Below, piece after piece: positions 26,302-38,030 of a stretch of DNA of 64,000 bases. The notes below the pieces were generated by a model that saw nothing but the letters and a program-made list of their open reading frames with translations, searched no databases and was not told the DNA's origin. Origin of the DNA: Rhodoferax sp. (GTDB lineage: Bacteria; Pseudomonadota; Gammaproteobacteria; Burkholderiales; Burkholderiaceae_C); NCBI GenBank assembly GCA_024236015.1, contig JACKLK010000010.1, positions 1 through 64,000 on the forward strand, written 5' to 3'. A program made the position numbers and the translations under genes. Positions within the stretch are counted from its first letter, which is position 1, and each line of letters begins with the position of its first letter.

Positions 26302-27000
26302 GTGGAAGAATTCCTCACCGCCCATTTCTGGATTGCCGTCGGTCAGATCATCATGATCGACATCCTGCTCGGTGGCGACAATGCCGTCGTCATCGCGCTG
26401 GCCTGTCGCAAGCTGCCGCCCGAGCAGCGCACCAAGGGCATCCTGTGGGGTACGGCGGGCGCGATCTTCCTGCGCGTCGTGCTGATCGCCTTTGCGCTGA
26501 CGCTGCTGCAGGTGCCCTACCTCAAGCTCGTGGGAGCCGCGCTGCTGATCTGGATCGGCGTCAAGCTGCTTGCGCCCCAGGACGAGGATGAACATTCCAA
26601 CATCGAAGGCAGCGACCGCCTGTGGGCGGCGGTCAAGACCGTCATCGTTGCCGACCTGGTCATGAGCGTGGACAACGTGATCGCGATCGCGGGCGCAGCC
26701 ACCGGCGCCGGCGAGCAGCACCAGCTGCCGCTGGTGATCTTCGGCCTGCTGGTGAGCGTGCCCATCATCATCTGGGGCAGCCAGATGGTGCTCAAGCTGA
26801 TGGACCGTTTCCCGATCATCATCACCATCGGCGGCATGTTGCTCGGCTGGATCGCGGGCACGATGGCGCATACCGATCCTGCCGTGGTCGACTGGCTGCC
26901 GCAGACCAAGACCTGGTATTACGGCCTGGGCATTGCCGGCGCCCTGCTGGTCTACCTGGCGGGCGTCGTGATGCGCGGGCGCGCGAAAGAGGCGGCCTGA
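26302..27000 (+). CDS. TerC/YjbE-family integral membrane protein
   Basis: This is a 232-residue protein with about seven membrane helices, starting at GTG. The two family motifs are DILLGGDNAVVIALA and DLVMSVDNVIAIAGA, each with conserved Asp-Asn in a membrane segment, typical of the TerC family. Members export metals such as manganese or act in metal insertion at the membrane. The gene follows sucD after 103 bp. Direct substrate evidence is absent; YjbE-type annotation is the best match. Confidence 0.9.
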   Translation: MEEFLTAHFWIAVGQIIMIDILLGGDNAVVIALACRKLPPEQRTKGILWGTAGAIFLRVVLIAFALTLLQVPYLKLVGAALLIWIGVKLLAPQDEDEHSNIEGSDRLWAAVKTVIVADLVMSVDNVIAIAGAATGAGEQHQLPLVIFGLLVSVPIIIWGSQMVLKLMDRFPIIITIGGMLLGWIAGTMAHTDPAVVDWLPQTKTWYYGLGIAGALLVYLAGVVMRGRAKEAA

Positions 27001-27081
27001 TCGCGCCGGTTCGACGGCACGGGCCCGGCCAGCCACCGTCAGGACCGCTCTCCGATGCCACGGCCGAATGTGCAAAAAAAC

Positions 27082-27110
27082 GACAAGAGTGTGTCAACAT
27101 GTCTCTTGTC
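27082..27110. promoter_or_regulatory. 8-bp inverted repeat upstream of the CHASE2 kinase operon
   Basis: GACAAGAG and CTCTTGTC (13-base spacer) are perfect inverted repeats, with an A7 tract at 27074-27080 just to the left. They lie about 110 bp before the kinase start, in the most AT-rich part of the 217-bp gap. On the minus strand the stem is followed by a T7 run and would look like a terminator, but no minus-strand gene reads into it, so an operator for the downstream operon is the simpler view. Confidence 0.4.
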
Positions 27111-27217
27111 TGCACCGGCATGGTCTGCTAACGTTGCCTACTCTCATTGGGGGATGTGGGCTCGCTCGGGCTGGTTCCGGGTCACATGCGCCATGCTAGC
27201 GGGAACCAAATAACCGG

Positions 27218-30118
<2,901 letters not shown>

Positions 30119-30130
30119 CCCGACATCATC

Positions 30131-30919
30131 ATGATCCACTACACGTTTCATTCGCGGACGGATCCGGGCCGGGCCAGGGACAACAACGAGGATGCCGTGG
30201 CCATCGACGAGGCATCCCGCGTGGGGGTGCTGGCCGATGGCATGGGCGGCTACAACGCCGGCGAGATCGCCAGTGGCATGGCCACTGCCTTCATCAAGTC
30301 GGAGATGGCGCGCTGGCTCAGTGAAACCGGCAAGCATGCCAAGGTCAAGGAGATCCGCCGGGCGCTGGAGATCTGCGTCGACAACGCGAACCGGTCCATC
30401 TTCAATGCGTCGGGCTCCAACCCCCAGTACGCCGGCATGGGCACGACGCTGGTTGTCGGCGTGTTCCACGAGAACACGCTGATCCTCGGCCATATCGGCG
30501 ACTCGCGCTGTTATCGCCTGCGCGGCGGTGTGCTGAGCCAGATCACCAAGGACCATTCGCTGCTGCAGGAGCAGATCGACGCAGGCCTGATCACGCAGGA
30601 GCAGGCCGCAGGCTCGTCGATCAAGAACCTGGTCACGCGTGCCTTGGGTGTCGAGGACGTGGTCATGATGGAGATCAACGAGCACACGGTCGAAGTCGGC
30701 GACTGTTATCTGATGTGCTCGGATGGTTTGTCAGACATGGTTGACGATGCCGAAATTGCCAGTATCCTCGGGGGGCCCGTGCCGATGGACCAGAAGGCAG
30801 ACATCCTGATTGCGGTCGCGAACGAACATGGCGGCCGAGACAATATCTCGGTGTTGCTGGTCCAGGCACAGCCTGCGACCGAGAAGCGTGGCCTGATCTC
30901 CAGACTGTTGGGAAAATAG
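30131..30919 (+). CDS. PP2C-family protein serine/threonine phosphatase
   Basis: This is a 262-residue PPM-type phosphatase. Its motifs are RDNNED at the start, LADGMGGYNAGE (metal-binding Asp), GMGTTLVV, GHIGDSRCYRL, ITKDHSLLQEQ, MCSDGLSDMVDD and GGRDNISVLLV. No membrane helix or extra domain is present, so it is cytoplasmic. It starts 12 bp after the kinase gene, the usual pairing in which the phosphatase reverses the kinase. The FHA gene follows after 48 bp. Confidence 0.95.
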   Translation: MIHYTFHSRTDPGRARDNNEDAVAIDEASRVGVLADGMGGYNAGEIASGMATAFIKSEMARWLSETGKHAKVKEIRRALEICVDNANRSIFNASGSNPQYAGMGTTLVVGVFHENTLILGHIGDSRCYRLRGGVLSQITKDHSLLQEQIDAGLITQEQAAGSSIKNLVTRALGVEDVVMMEINEHTVEVGDCYLMCSDGLSDMVDDAEIASILGGPVPMDQKADILIAVANEHGGRDNISVLLVQAQPATEKRGLISRLLGK

Positions 30920-30967
30920 TAAGCTCATGTGTAATATGAAAATCTGCCCTGGAAATAGGAGTCGGTC

Positions 30968-31684
30968 ATGCCGAAAATGATCGTATCGATCGATGGTGTC
31001 GTCATCAAGGAGGTCCAGCTCACGAAGGACCGGACGACCCTGGGCCGTCGACCGTACAACGATGTGGTGATCGACAACCTGGCCATCAGCGGGGAACACG
31101 CAGTGTTCCAGATGGCCGGTAGTGACGTCTTCATCGAAGACCTCAACAGCACCAACGGCACCTATGTCAATGGCAAGGCCGTCAAGAAGCAGCAGCTGCA
31201 CAACGGCGATACCGTCGAGGTCGGCAAGTACAAGATCAAGTTCGTCGGTGAAGCGACGGGCGAAGGATTCGAGAAGACCATGATGGTCAAGTCGGGTCCG
31301 GGCGGGCTGGCTGCGCCGCCGAATTCGGGTTTTGGTGGAGGACCGGCTTCGGTGTCCGGCCCGGCGTCGGTCTCGGGCGGCCCTGCGACCCGTCCGTCGG
31401 CACCGGTGGCTGGCGGCTCCACCGCGCAGGCCTCGATCAAGGTGCTGTCGGGCGCCGCAGCCGGGCGTGAGGTCCCGCTGACCAAGGTGGTCACCACGAT
31501 CGGCAAGCCTGGCGTGGCCGTCGCCGCGATCACCAAGCGCCAGCATGGCTACGTGGTGCACCATGTCGAAGGCGCCGGCAACCCGTCGCTCAATGGCGCG
31601 CCGATCGGCACCGATCCGGTGTCGCTCAAGAACGGCGACCTGATCGAACTGGCCGGGACGCAGATGCAATTCGTGCAGGGTTGA
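30968..31684 (+). CDS. Double FHA-domain phosphothreonine-binding protein
   Basis: This 238-residue protein has an N-terminal FHA domain with the full signature (TLGRRPYNDVVIDN, ISGEHAVFQ, STNGTYVNG). A Gly/Pro/Ser-rich linker follows, then a second, degenerate FHA-like domain (TTIGKPGVAVAAITKRQHGY, NPSLNGAPI). Between them is EGFEKTMMVKSG, with the same FEKT motif as the kinase tail (Thr104). FHA domains bind phosphothreonine peptides, so the first domain may dock on the kinase tail or on a modified FEKT sequence. The start ATG follows GGAG nearby. It sits between the phosphatase and cyclase genes. Confidence 0.92.
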   Translation: MPKMIVSIDGVVIKEVQLTKDRTTLGRRPYNDVVIDNLAISGEHAVFQMAGSDVFIEDLNSTNGTYVNGKAVKKQQLHNGDTVEVGKYKIKFVGEATGEGFEKTMMVKSGPGGLAAPPNSGFGGGPASVSGPASVSGGPATRPSAPVAGGSTAQASIKVLSGAAAGREVPLTKVVTTIGKPGVAVAAITKRQHGYVVHHVEGAGNPSLNGAPIGTDPVSLKNGDLIELAGTQMQFVQG

Positions 31685-31742
31685 GGGCCGGGCCGCTTGA
31701 CGAACTCCTTGGCGGCGCACTGGCCTGCTGGATGACTCCGCC

Positions 31743-33992
31743 ATGGGTGCACTTCTCAAGCACTGGCCCCGGATCGTCGTCACGCTGCTTCCCCTGATCT
31801 TCGCGCTGCTGCATGCGGCGGGCGCGGTGCGACTCGGGGTTCTGGAGCGGCTGGACAACATCATCTACGACTCCCGGCTGCGTGCAACCATGCCACGCAC
31901 GCTCGACGATCGCGTGGTCATCGTCGACATCGACGAGAAAAGCCTGTCCGAGGTGGGACGCTGGCCCTGGGGCCGCAACCGGCTGGCCGAGCTGACGAAC
32001 GAACTGTTCGACCGCCAGAAGATCGCGCTGCTGGGTTTCGACATCGTGTTCGCCGAAGCCGACGAGAGCTCCGGCCTGAAGCGCCTGCGCGAGCTGGCGC
32101 AGAACGAGTTGCGTGACCAGCCCGGTTTCGTCGACAAGCTGCGCCAGATGGAGAGCTCGCTGGACTACGACGCGATGTTCGCCAAGGCGCTCGAAGGACG
32201 GGCCGTGGTGCTGGGTTATTACCTGACCGGTGATCGCGATGGCCATACCTCGGGCGTGTTGCCCGAGCCGGTCATGGACAAGTCGGCGCTGCAAGGGCGG
32301 CCGATCAAGTTCACGACCTGGGACGGATACGGCTCCAACATCGCGCCGATCGCCAAGGCCGCGCCGATCGCCGGTCACTTCAACCCGATTCCCGAGAGCG
32401 ACGGCGTCGTGCGTTCGCTGCCGCTGATTGCCGACTACCAGGGCAAGTACTATGAATCCCTGTCGCTGGCGATGTTCCGGCTGCTGGCGGGGCTGCCCAC
32501 GGTCGCGCCCGGATTCCCCAAGGAGCGCATGCTGGCGCGCACCTACCAGGGTCTCGAAAGCATCCAGCTCAAGCTGGGCGGCAAGACGCTGGCGATCCCG
32601 GTCGATGAACAGGTGTCGGCGCTGATCCCGTTCCGCGGGCTGGGCGGCCCCAAGGGCGGCTCGTTCCGCTACGTGTCGGCGGCCAGCCTGCTGGACAAGT
32701 CGATTCCGCCCGAGTCCTTGCGCGACAAGATCGTGCTGGTGGGCACGACGGCGCCAGGATTGCAGGATCTGCGGGTCACCCCGGTGAGCGAGGTGTATCC
32801 GGGCGTCGAAGCGCATGCGAACGTCATCTCGGGCCTGCTCGACGGCAAGACGCTGGTCAAGCCCGACTATGCGGTCGGCTACGAGGTCGTGGTGCTGCTG
32901 GTGTCCGGCCTGATCCTGGCCTTTGCGCTGCCGCTGGTCACGGCCACGCGGGCCGTGATTTTGAGCGTGCTGGTGCTGGCGGCCGTGGCCGGACTCAACC
33001 TGTGGCTGTACCTGGGCTCGGGGCTGGTGTTGCCGCTGGCCAGTGCCCTGGTCATGGGCGTGACCGCCTTTGCGCTGAACATGAGTTACGGCTATTTCGT
33101 CGAAAGCCGGTCCAAGCGGGAACTGGCGCAACTGTTCGGCACCTACGTGCCGCCCGAACTCGTCGACGAGATGGTCAAGGACCCGGACAGCTACAGCATG
33201 GAGGCGACGAACCGCGAAATGACGGTGATGTTCTGCGACATGCGGGGTTTCACCAAGATGTCCGAACAGATGGAGCCGCTGCAGTTGCAGGCGCTGCTCA
33301 ACGGGGTCTTCACCCGGCTGACCGGCATCATCCGCGCAAACCGCGGGACCATCGACAAATACATGGGCGACTGCGTGATGGCGTTCTGGGGGGCGCCGGT
33401 CGAGACCTCGGACCACGCCCATCTGGCCGTCAAGTCGGCGATGGAGATGGCCAACGCGGTACGCGGCATCAACGAGGAACACCGGGCCAAGGGCATACCG
33501 GAGATCGGCATCGGCATCGGGGTCAATACCGGCAACATGTGTGTCGGCGACATGGGCTCCAACATCCGCAAGAGTTATACCGTCATCGGCGACGCCGTGA
33601 ACCTGGGCTCGCGGCTCGAGGGCCTGTCCAAGATCTATGGCGTGGACACCGTGGTCAGCGACTCCGCGCGCAAGCTGGCGCCGGCGTTCGGCTGGCAGGA
33701 ACTGGACCTGGTCCGGGTCAAGGGCAAGGACCAGGCGGTCGCGATCTTCTGGCCGGTGGCGCCGAACAACCGCATCGGTGCGGAGACGGAGGCCGAACTC
33801 AAGGCCTGGGCATCCTTTCTGAAGGCCTACCGGGCCCAGGACTGGGACCAATGCGATCTGCTGATGATGAATTTGCTGCGCATGAATGCCAAAAAATACC
33901 TTTACCACCTCTACTCCGAGCGTGTAGCCTCGATGCGGCTGCTTCCGTTTGACCTCGAGTGGGACGGTGCGACCAATTTCGAAACGAAATAA
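31743..33992 (+). CDS. CHASE2-domain class III adenylate/guanylate cyclase
   Basis: This 749-residue protein has an N-terminal helix, a periplasmic CHASE2 domain (about 35-370), three helices (about 378-450) and a class III cyclase catalytic domain (about 488-665). Metal-binding aspartates lie in VMFCDMRGFTKMSE and MGDCVMAFWG, and VIGDAVNLGSRLE carries the transition-state residues. It should convert ATP to cAMP, though GTP cannot be excluded from sequence. The CHASE2 layout mirrors the kinase four genes upstream, so both receptors may sense related signals. A phosphodiesterase gene follows after 8 bp. Confidence 0.92.
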   Translation: MGALLKHWPRIVVTLLPLIFALLHAAGAVRLGVLERLDNIIYDSRLRATMPRTLDDRVVIVDIDEKSLSEVGRWPWGRNRLAELTNELFDRQKIALLGFDIVFAEADESSGLKRLRELAQNELRDQPGFVDKLRQMESSLDYDAMFAKALEGRAVVLGYYLTGDRDGHTSGVLPEPVMDKSALQGRPIKFTTWDGYGSNIAPIAKAAPIAGHFNPIPESDGVVRSLPLIADYQGKYYESLSLAMFRLLAGLPTVAPGFPKERMLARTYQGLESIQLKLGGKTLAIPVDEQVSALIPFRGLGGPKGGSFRYVSAASLLDKSIPPESLRDKIVLVGTTAPGLQDLRVTPVSEVYPGVEAHANVISGLLDGKTLVKPDYAVGYEVVVLLVSGLILAFALPLVTATRAVILSVLVLAAVAGLNLWLYLGSGLVLPLASALVMGVTAFALNMSYGYFVESRSKRELAQLFGTYVPPELVDEMVKDPDSYSMEATNREMTVMFCDMRGFTKMSEQMEPLQLQALLNGVFTRLTGIIRANRGTIDKYMGDCVMAFWGAPVETSDHAHLAVKSAMEMANAVRGINEEHRAKGIPEIGIGIGVNTGNMCVGDMGSNIRKSYTVIGDAVNLGSRLEGLSKIYGVDTVVSDSARKLAPAFGWQELDLVRVKGKDQAVAIFWPVAPNNRIGAETEAELKAWASFLKAYRAQDWDQCDLLMMNLLRMNAKKYLYHLYSERVASMRLLPFDLEWDGATNFETK

Positions 33993-34000
33993 GGGCCGCC

Positions 34001-34792
34001 ATGAAAGTGCGTGTGCTGGGCTGTTCCGGCGCCATCGCCAAGGACTGCCGGACCACGTCCTTTCTGATCGACAGCGATGTGCTGATCGACGCCGGCACCG
34101 GCGTGGGCGATCTTTCCCTCGAGGAAATGCGCCGCATCGAACATGTCTTCCTGACGCACTCCCATCTCGACCACGTGGCGGCGCTGCCGCTGATGGTCGA
34201 TGCCGTCGCCTCCCGGCGTCGCCAGCCCTTGAAGATCCATGCGCTGGCCGGAACCATCCAGGCGCTCAAGGCGCATATCTTCAACGACGTCATCTGGCCC
34301 GATTTCAGCCGCATCCCGTCGCCGGAGGAGCCGTTCATCAGCTTCCACGAGATCGAGACCGGCCAGACGCTGGAGATCAACCGCAAGCTGCTCGAGGTGT
34401 TGCCGGCGGTTCACACGGTGCCGGCGGTCGGTTATGCTGTGACGGCAGGCAGTGGTTGCTGGGTGTTTTCCGGCGATACCGAACGCAACCCTGCGTTCTG
34501 GGAGCGGGTCAACCAGCTCAACGTGGCGATGCTGGTCATCGAGACGGCGTTCAGCAACCGTGAAAAGGACCTGGCCAAGCTCAGTCTGCATCTGTCGCCC
34601 GGCGTGCTGGCCGACGAACTGGACAATATCCGCAACGACCAGCGTTACCCGATCTACATCACCCACACCAAGCCGGCGGAAACCGATCTGATCATGGCCG
34701 AGATCCAGAAATTCGACGAAACGTCCATTTCCGGGCCCAACGTGACCCATGACATCCGCTGGTTGCGCGCCGGCCAGGAGTTCGACCTGTGA
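34001..34792 (+). CDS. Class II cyclic-nucleotide phosphodiesterase (metallo-beta-lactamase fold)
   Basis: This is a 263-residue protein with the metal motif THSHLDHVAALPL (H53, H55, D57, H58), which matches the class II phosphodiesterase signature HxHLDH. SGDTERNPAFW and YITHTKPAE provide later metal ligands. It is 8 bp behind the cyclase gene, and hydrolysis of cAMP fits the context. A generic metallo-beta-lactamase role remains possible. The start is ATG 8 bp after the cyclase stop, with AAGGG upstream. Confidence 0.83.
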   Translation: MKVRVLGCSGAIAKDCRTTSFLIDSDVLIDAGTGVGDLSLEEMRRIEHVFLTHSHLDHVAALPLMVDAVASRRRQPLKIHALAGTIQALKAHIFNDVIWPDFSRIPSPEEPFISFHEIETGQTLEINRKLLEVLPAVHTVPAVGYAVTAGSGCWVFSGDTERNPAFWERVNQLNVAMLVIETAFSNREKDLAKLSLHLSPGVLADELDNIRNDQRYPIYITHTKPAETDLIMAEIQKFDETSISGPNVTHDIRWLRAGQEFDL

Positions 34793-34850
34793 CCCGCGTG
34801 CTGCCTGCCACCATGCCGTTGGACGCCACCCGGCGCGGGGAGCCGCGACC

Positions 34851-37271
34851 ATGAGCGCGGTGCTCAAGCCCGGCACGGGCGGTCGCTCGTCGGAGCAGGA
34901 TTTCTTCGAAAGCCAGAAGCTGCCGCCGGACAAGCGCGGCATCACCTTCGAGGCCTTGTTCTACAAGCAGCTGCACCATGTCACGGCGCGGATCCACGAC
35001 ACCGAGAACCTGGACCAGATCATGCTGGATACCAGCCAGGACATCTGCAAGCTGCTCAATGCGGACCGCCTCACGCTGTATGCGGTCAACGAGGATCGCA
35101 CCGCCATCGTCTCCAAGGTCAAGACCGGCCTGAACAGCAGCCGTGACCTCAAGCTGCCGATCTCGCCGCAGAGCCTGGCGGGTTACGTGGCGTTCAGCAA
35201 GCAGCAGCTCAACCTGGCCGACGTCTACGACGACGACACGCTCAAGCAGATCCATCCGTCGCTGAACTTCCTCAAGGAGGTCGACAAGCGTTCGGGCTAC
35301 CGCACGCGCCAGATGCTGGTGGCGCCCATCCTCGATGGCGACGTGTTGCACGGCGTATTGCAGATCATCAACAACAAGAGCGACCAGCCCTTCGGCGCGC
35401 TCGAGGTCGAAGGTGTCGCCCAGCTGTGCAAGACCCTGGCCACGGCGATTCGCCAGCGCATGCAGAAAGCCAGCGACGCGGCGCGCCACAAGGCGACCAA
35501 GTTCGACGGCCTGGTGGCCGATGGCGTGGTCTCCGAGGCCGAGCTCGAGCAATGCCTGGTCGATGCCCGCAGCGAGGGCCTGGCCGTCGAGCAGGTGCTG
35601 ATCAGCAAGTTCAAGGTCAAGCCGGCCCAGATCGGCCCCTCGCTGGCCCGATTCTTCGGCGTGCCCTACGAGCCGTTCAACGCCGGGCGGATCCGCTCCG
35701 AGGCCTTGCACGGCCCGCTCAAGCGCGAGTTCATCGAGGAGCAGGGCTGGATTCCGCTCGAGGAGTCGCCCGACGGCCTGGTCATCATGTGCGTGGATCC
35801 GGAAGCCGTGCGGGGCGCGCGGGTCGTGCCGCAGGTGTTTCCGCGCATCGCCAAGTTCGCCTACCGCGTCACCACGCTGACCGAGTTCCAGGACACACTG
35901 GCCCAGCTGTACGGCGCCGGCGTCGAGGGCGGCTCGATCGACCAGTTGCTGGCCGACATGGATGGCGGGCCGATCGACGATGGTCACAACGACGATTCAC
36001 TGGAATCGGCCGCCGCGGACAACGAGCTGGTCAAGTTCGTCAACAAGGTCATCATCGACGCCTACAACCAGAAGGTATCCGACATCCACATCGAGCCGAT
36101 GCCGGGCAAGCTCAAGACCGGCATCCGGTTCCGCATCGACGGCTCGCTGGTGCCCTACATCGAGGTCCCGGCGCATTTCCGCCAGGCCATGGTCACCCGG
36201 CTCAAGATCATGTGCGACCTCGACATCTCCGAGCGCCGCAAGCCGCAGGACGGCAAGATCAAGTTCAAGAAATACGGCCCGCTGGACATCGAGCTGCGGG
36301 TGGCCACCATTCCGTCGGCCGGTGGCGTCGAAGATGTCGTGATGCGGATCCTGGCCGCCGGCGAGCCGATCCCGCTGGAAAAGCTGGGCCTGACGCCGCA
36401 CAACAAGGCCCGTCTGGAGGCCACGGTCACCAAGCCCTACGGCCTGTTCTATGTCTGCGGCCCGACCGGTTCGGGCAAGACGACGACGCTGCACTCCATC
36501 CTGAAGTTCCTGAACACGCCGGACACCAAGATCTGGACCGCGGAGGATCCGGTCGAGATCACGCAAAAGGGCCTGCGCCAGGTGCAGATCAACAAGAAGG
36601 CCGGTATCGACTTCGCGCTGGTCATGCGCGCCTTCCTGCGTGCCGACCCGGACATCATCATGGTCGGCGAGTCGCGCGACAAGGAAACCGTGTCCATGGG
36701 CGTCGAGGCGTCCCTGACCGGCCACCTGGTGTTCTCGACCCTGCACACGAACTCCGCGCCCGAGTCCATCACCCGGCTGATGGACATGGGCATGGATCCG
36801 TTCAACTTCGCCGACGCCTTGCTGGGCATCCTGGCGCAGCGCCTGGCCAAGAAACTGTGCGACTGCAAGGAGGCCTACCTGCCCGACGCCGACGAGTTGC
36901 GCCTGTTCGTGGCCGAATACGCCGAGGAACTGCGCCATTCGAAGTCCTGGCAGGCCGACTATGCCGGCGAAGCCCGCAAGCTGGTCGAGAACTGGGTCAA
37001 CCACTATGGCCAGGACGGACAGCTCAAGCTGTACCGGGCCGTGGGTTGTGACAAGTGTGGCGGCACCGGCTACAAGGGCCGGATCGGCCTGCACGAGTTG
37101 CTGGTGTCCGACGATGCGGTCAAGAAGCTGATCCAGGAGCGCGCCCGCGTCGCCGAACTGTTTTCCCAGGCCGTCGAAGGCGGCATGCGAACGCTGAAGA
37201 TGGATGGCATGGAGAAGATCCTGATGGGATTGACGGACATCAAGATGGTCCGGCAGGTCTGCATCAAGTGA
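34851..37271 (+). CDS. pilB: GAF-domain-containing type IV pilus assembly ATPase (PilB/GspE)
   Basis: This is an 806-residue protein longer than typical PilB (about 570). The extra part is an N-terminal GAF domain (about 40-200). Residues 205-350 form the T2SSE N-domain and the rest is the secretion ATPase. Walker A is GPTGSGKTT (near 538), the Walker B region reads DPDIIMVGESRDKET (near 600; GESRD rather than the usual GEIRD), and a zinc site is formed by CDCKEAY and CDKCGGTGY. It powers pilin polymerisation at the inner membrane. A GAF domain suggests control by a small ligand or by redox; with a cyclase and phosphodiesterase next to it, cAMP is one candidate but no ligand residues can be asserted. 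Confidence 0.92.
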   Translation: MSAVLKPGTGGRSSEQDFFESQKLPPDKRGITFEALFYKQLHHVTARIHDTENLDQIMLDTSQDICKLLNADRLTLYAVNEDRTAIVSKVKTGLNSSRDLKLPISPQSLAGYVAFSKQQLNLADVYDDDTLKQIHPSLNFLKEVDKRSGYRTRQMLVAPILDGDVLHGVLQIINNKSDQPFGALEVEGVAQLCKTLATAIRQRMQKASDAARHKATKFDGLVADGVVSEAELEQCLVDARSEGLAVEQVLISKFKVKPAQIGPSLARFFGVPYEPFNAGRIRSEALHGPLKREFIEEQGWIPLEESPDGLVIMCVDPEAVRGARVVPQVFPRIAKFAYRVTTLTEFQDTLAQLYGAGVEGGSIDQLLADMDGGPIDDGHNDDSLESAAADNELVKFVNKVIIDAYNQKVSDIHIEPMPGKLKTGIRFRIDGSLVPYIEVPAHFRQAMVTRLKIMCDLDISERRKPQDGKIKFKKYGPLDIELRVATIPSAGGVEDVVMRILAAGEPIPLEKLGLTPHNKARLEATVTKPYGLFYVCGPTGSGKTTTLHSILKFLNTPDTKIWTAEDPVEITQKGLRQVQINKKAGIDFALVMRAFLRADPDIIMVGESRDKETVSMGVEASLTGHLVFSTLHTNSAPESITRLMDMGMDPFNFADALLGILAQRLAKKLCDCKEAYLPDADELRLFVAEYAEELRHSKSWQADYAGEARKLVENWVNHYGQDGQLKLYRAVGCDKCGGTGYKGRIGLHELLVSDDAVKKLIQERARVAELFSQAVEGGMRTLKMDGMEKILMGLTDIKMVRQVCIK

Positions 37272-37357
37272 CATTTATGGCATGACATTTTTGTCATGCC
37301 ATGCTTGAAAATGTCGTAATGTTCTTGAGTTGACGACATTTTGCGGCCATTTCTGTC
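37270..37357 (+). promoter_or_regulatory. TGTC/GACA-rich palindromes upstream of pilA (possible PilR enhancer)
   Basis: Between pilB and pilA are an 11-bp perfect stem (37277-37287 with 37292-37302, TTTT loop) and a 10-bp perfect inverted repeat AAAATGTCGT / ACGACATTTT (37308-37317, 37333-37342; 15-base spacer). GACA or TGTC words recur at 37270, 37284, 37292, at about 37313 and 37335, and at 37354. Reported PilR sites of Pseudomonas contain repeated TGTC, and the block lies 30-120 bp before a sigma-54 element, where an enhancer is expected. Confidence 0.6.
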
Positions 37358-37389
37358 GCAAGACCCCCTGAAAACCGCAGTTTCGAGCC

Positions 37390-37405
37390 TGGCACAGAAC
37401 GTGCT
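37390..37405 (+). promoter_or_regulatory. Sigma-54 promoter of pilA
   Basis: TGGCACAGAACGTGCT has the invariant GG (37391-37392) and GC (37403-37404) separated by ten bases, as required for RpoN promoters. Transcription would begin near 37416, leaving a leader of about 50 bases with AAGGAG before the pilA ATG. Confidence 0.8.
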
Positions 37406-37468
37406 GATAGAGCTCCGTCAGTTTTCAGTGCTTGTCGTGTCAGTCATCTCAACCCAAGGAGTTATCAA

Positions 37469-37921
37469 ATGAAGCGTTCCATGCAAAAAGGTTTTACCCT
37501 CATCGAACTGATGATCGTTGTCGCGATCATCGGTATCCTGGCCGCCGTGGCCCTGCCGGCGTACCAGGACTACACGGTCCGTGCCAAGGTGTCGGAGATT
37601 ATCCTGGCCGGTTCGTCGGGCAAGGTGGCGATTTCCGAGGCGGCCCAAGCCGGTACGCCGATGGACAACGCCAGCCTGACGGTTGAAACGCAGGCCTCCA
37701 AGTACGTCGAGGCCGTCTATTACGTGCCCGGCGCGGACGCCAGCCATGGCGCGGTTGTCGCCGTCGGCAAGGGCGATACGAAGATCGCTGGTGCCGGTGT
37801 GCAGTTTGCTGGTGTTCTGCAGTCCAACGGCCAGGTCGAGTGGACCTGTTCCGCCGCTCCGGTGGCTGGCAGCGTGACCAAGGCGATGGAAGCGAAGTAC
37901 CTGCCCGCCAGCTGCAAGTAA
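37469..37921 (+). CDS. pilA: Type IV pilin (PilA)
   Basis: This is a 150-residue type IVa pilin. The short basic leader MKRSMQKG ends at the prepilin cleavage site before F9, followed by the TLIELMIVVAIIGILAAVA helix with E13. Cysteines C127 and C149 would form the C-terminal D-loop disulphide. The start has AAGGAG nine bases upstream. The gene has its own sigma-54 promoter and terminator and lies between the assembly ATPase and two glycosyltransferases, so it is likely the glycosylated major pilin. A second Met at residue 5 is a possible but less likely start. Confidence 0.96.
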   Translation: MKRSMQKGFTLIELMIVVAIIGILAAVALPAYQDYTVRAKVSEIILAGSSGKVAISEAAQAGTPMDNASLTVETQASKYVEAVYYVPGADASHGAVVAVGKGDTKIAGAGVQFAGVLQSNGQVEWTCSAAPVAGSVTKAMEAKYLPASCK

Positions 37922-37931
37922 TGCATGTCCT

Positions 37932-37984
37932 TTGGCGATCGTCACGATCGCCAATCGCAAAAGGCCCCGCTCGGGGCCTTTTTT
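37932..37984 (+). terminator. pilA terminator (two hairpins, the second with T-run)
   Basis: A first hairpin TTGGCGATCG-TCA-CGATCGCCAA is followed by a stronger intrinsic terminator, AAGGCCCC-GCTC-GGGGCCTT leading into a T-run (37979-37984). It would separate the abundant pilA transcript from the glycosyltransferase genes. Confidence 0.9.
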
Positions 37985-38030
37985 GTGTGCCGAACACAGG
38001 CGCCGCCATTGACGCCATAACATCGAACCG

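Noticed and set aside
37277..37302. Intrinsic terminator at the end of pilB
   Set aside because: The stem is perfect but its T-run is in the loop, and none follows it. It shares TGTC words with the adjacent repeats, so a protein-binding site is more likely.
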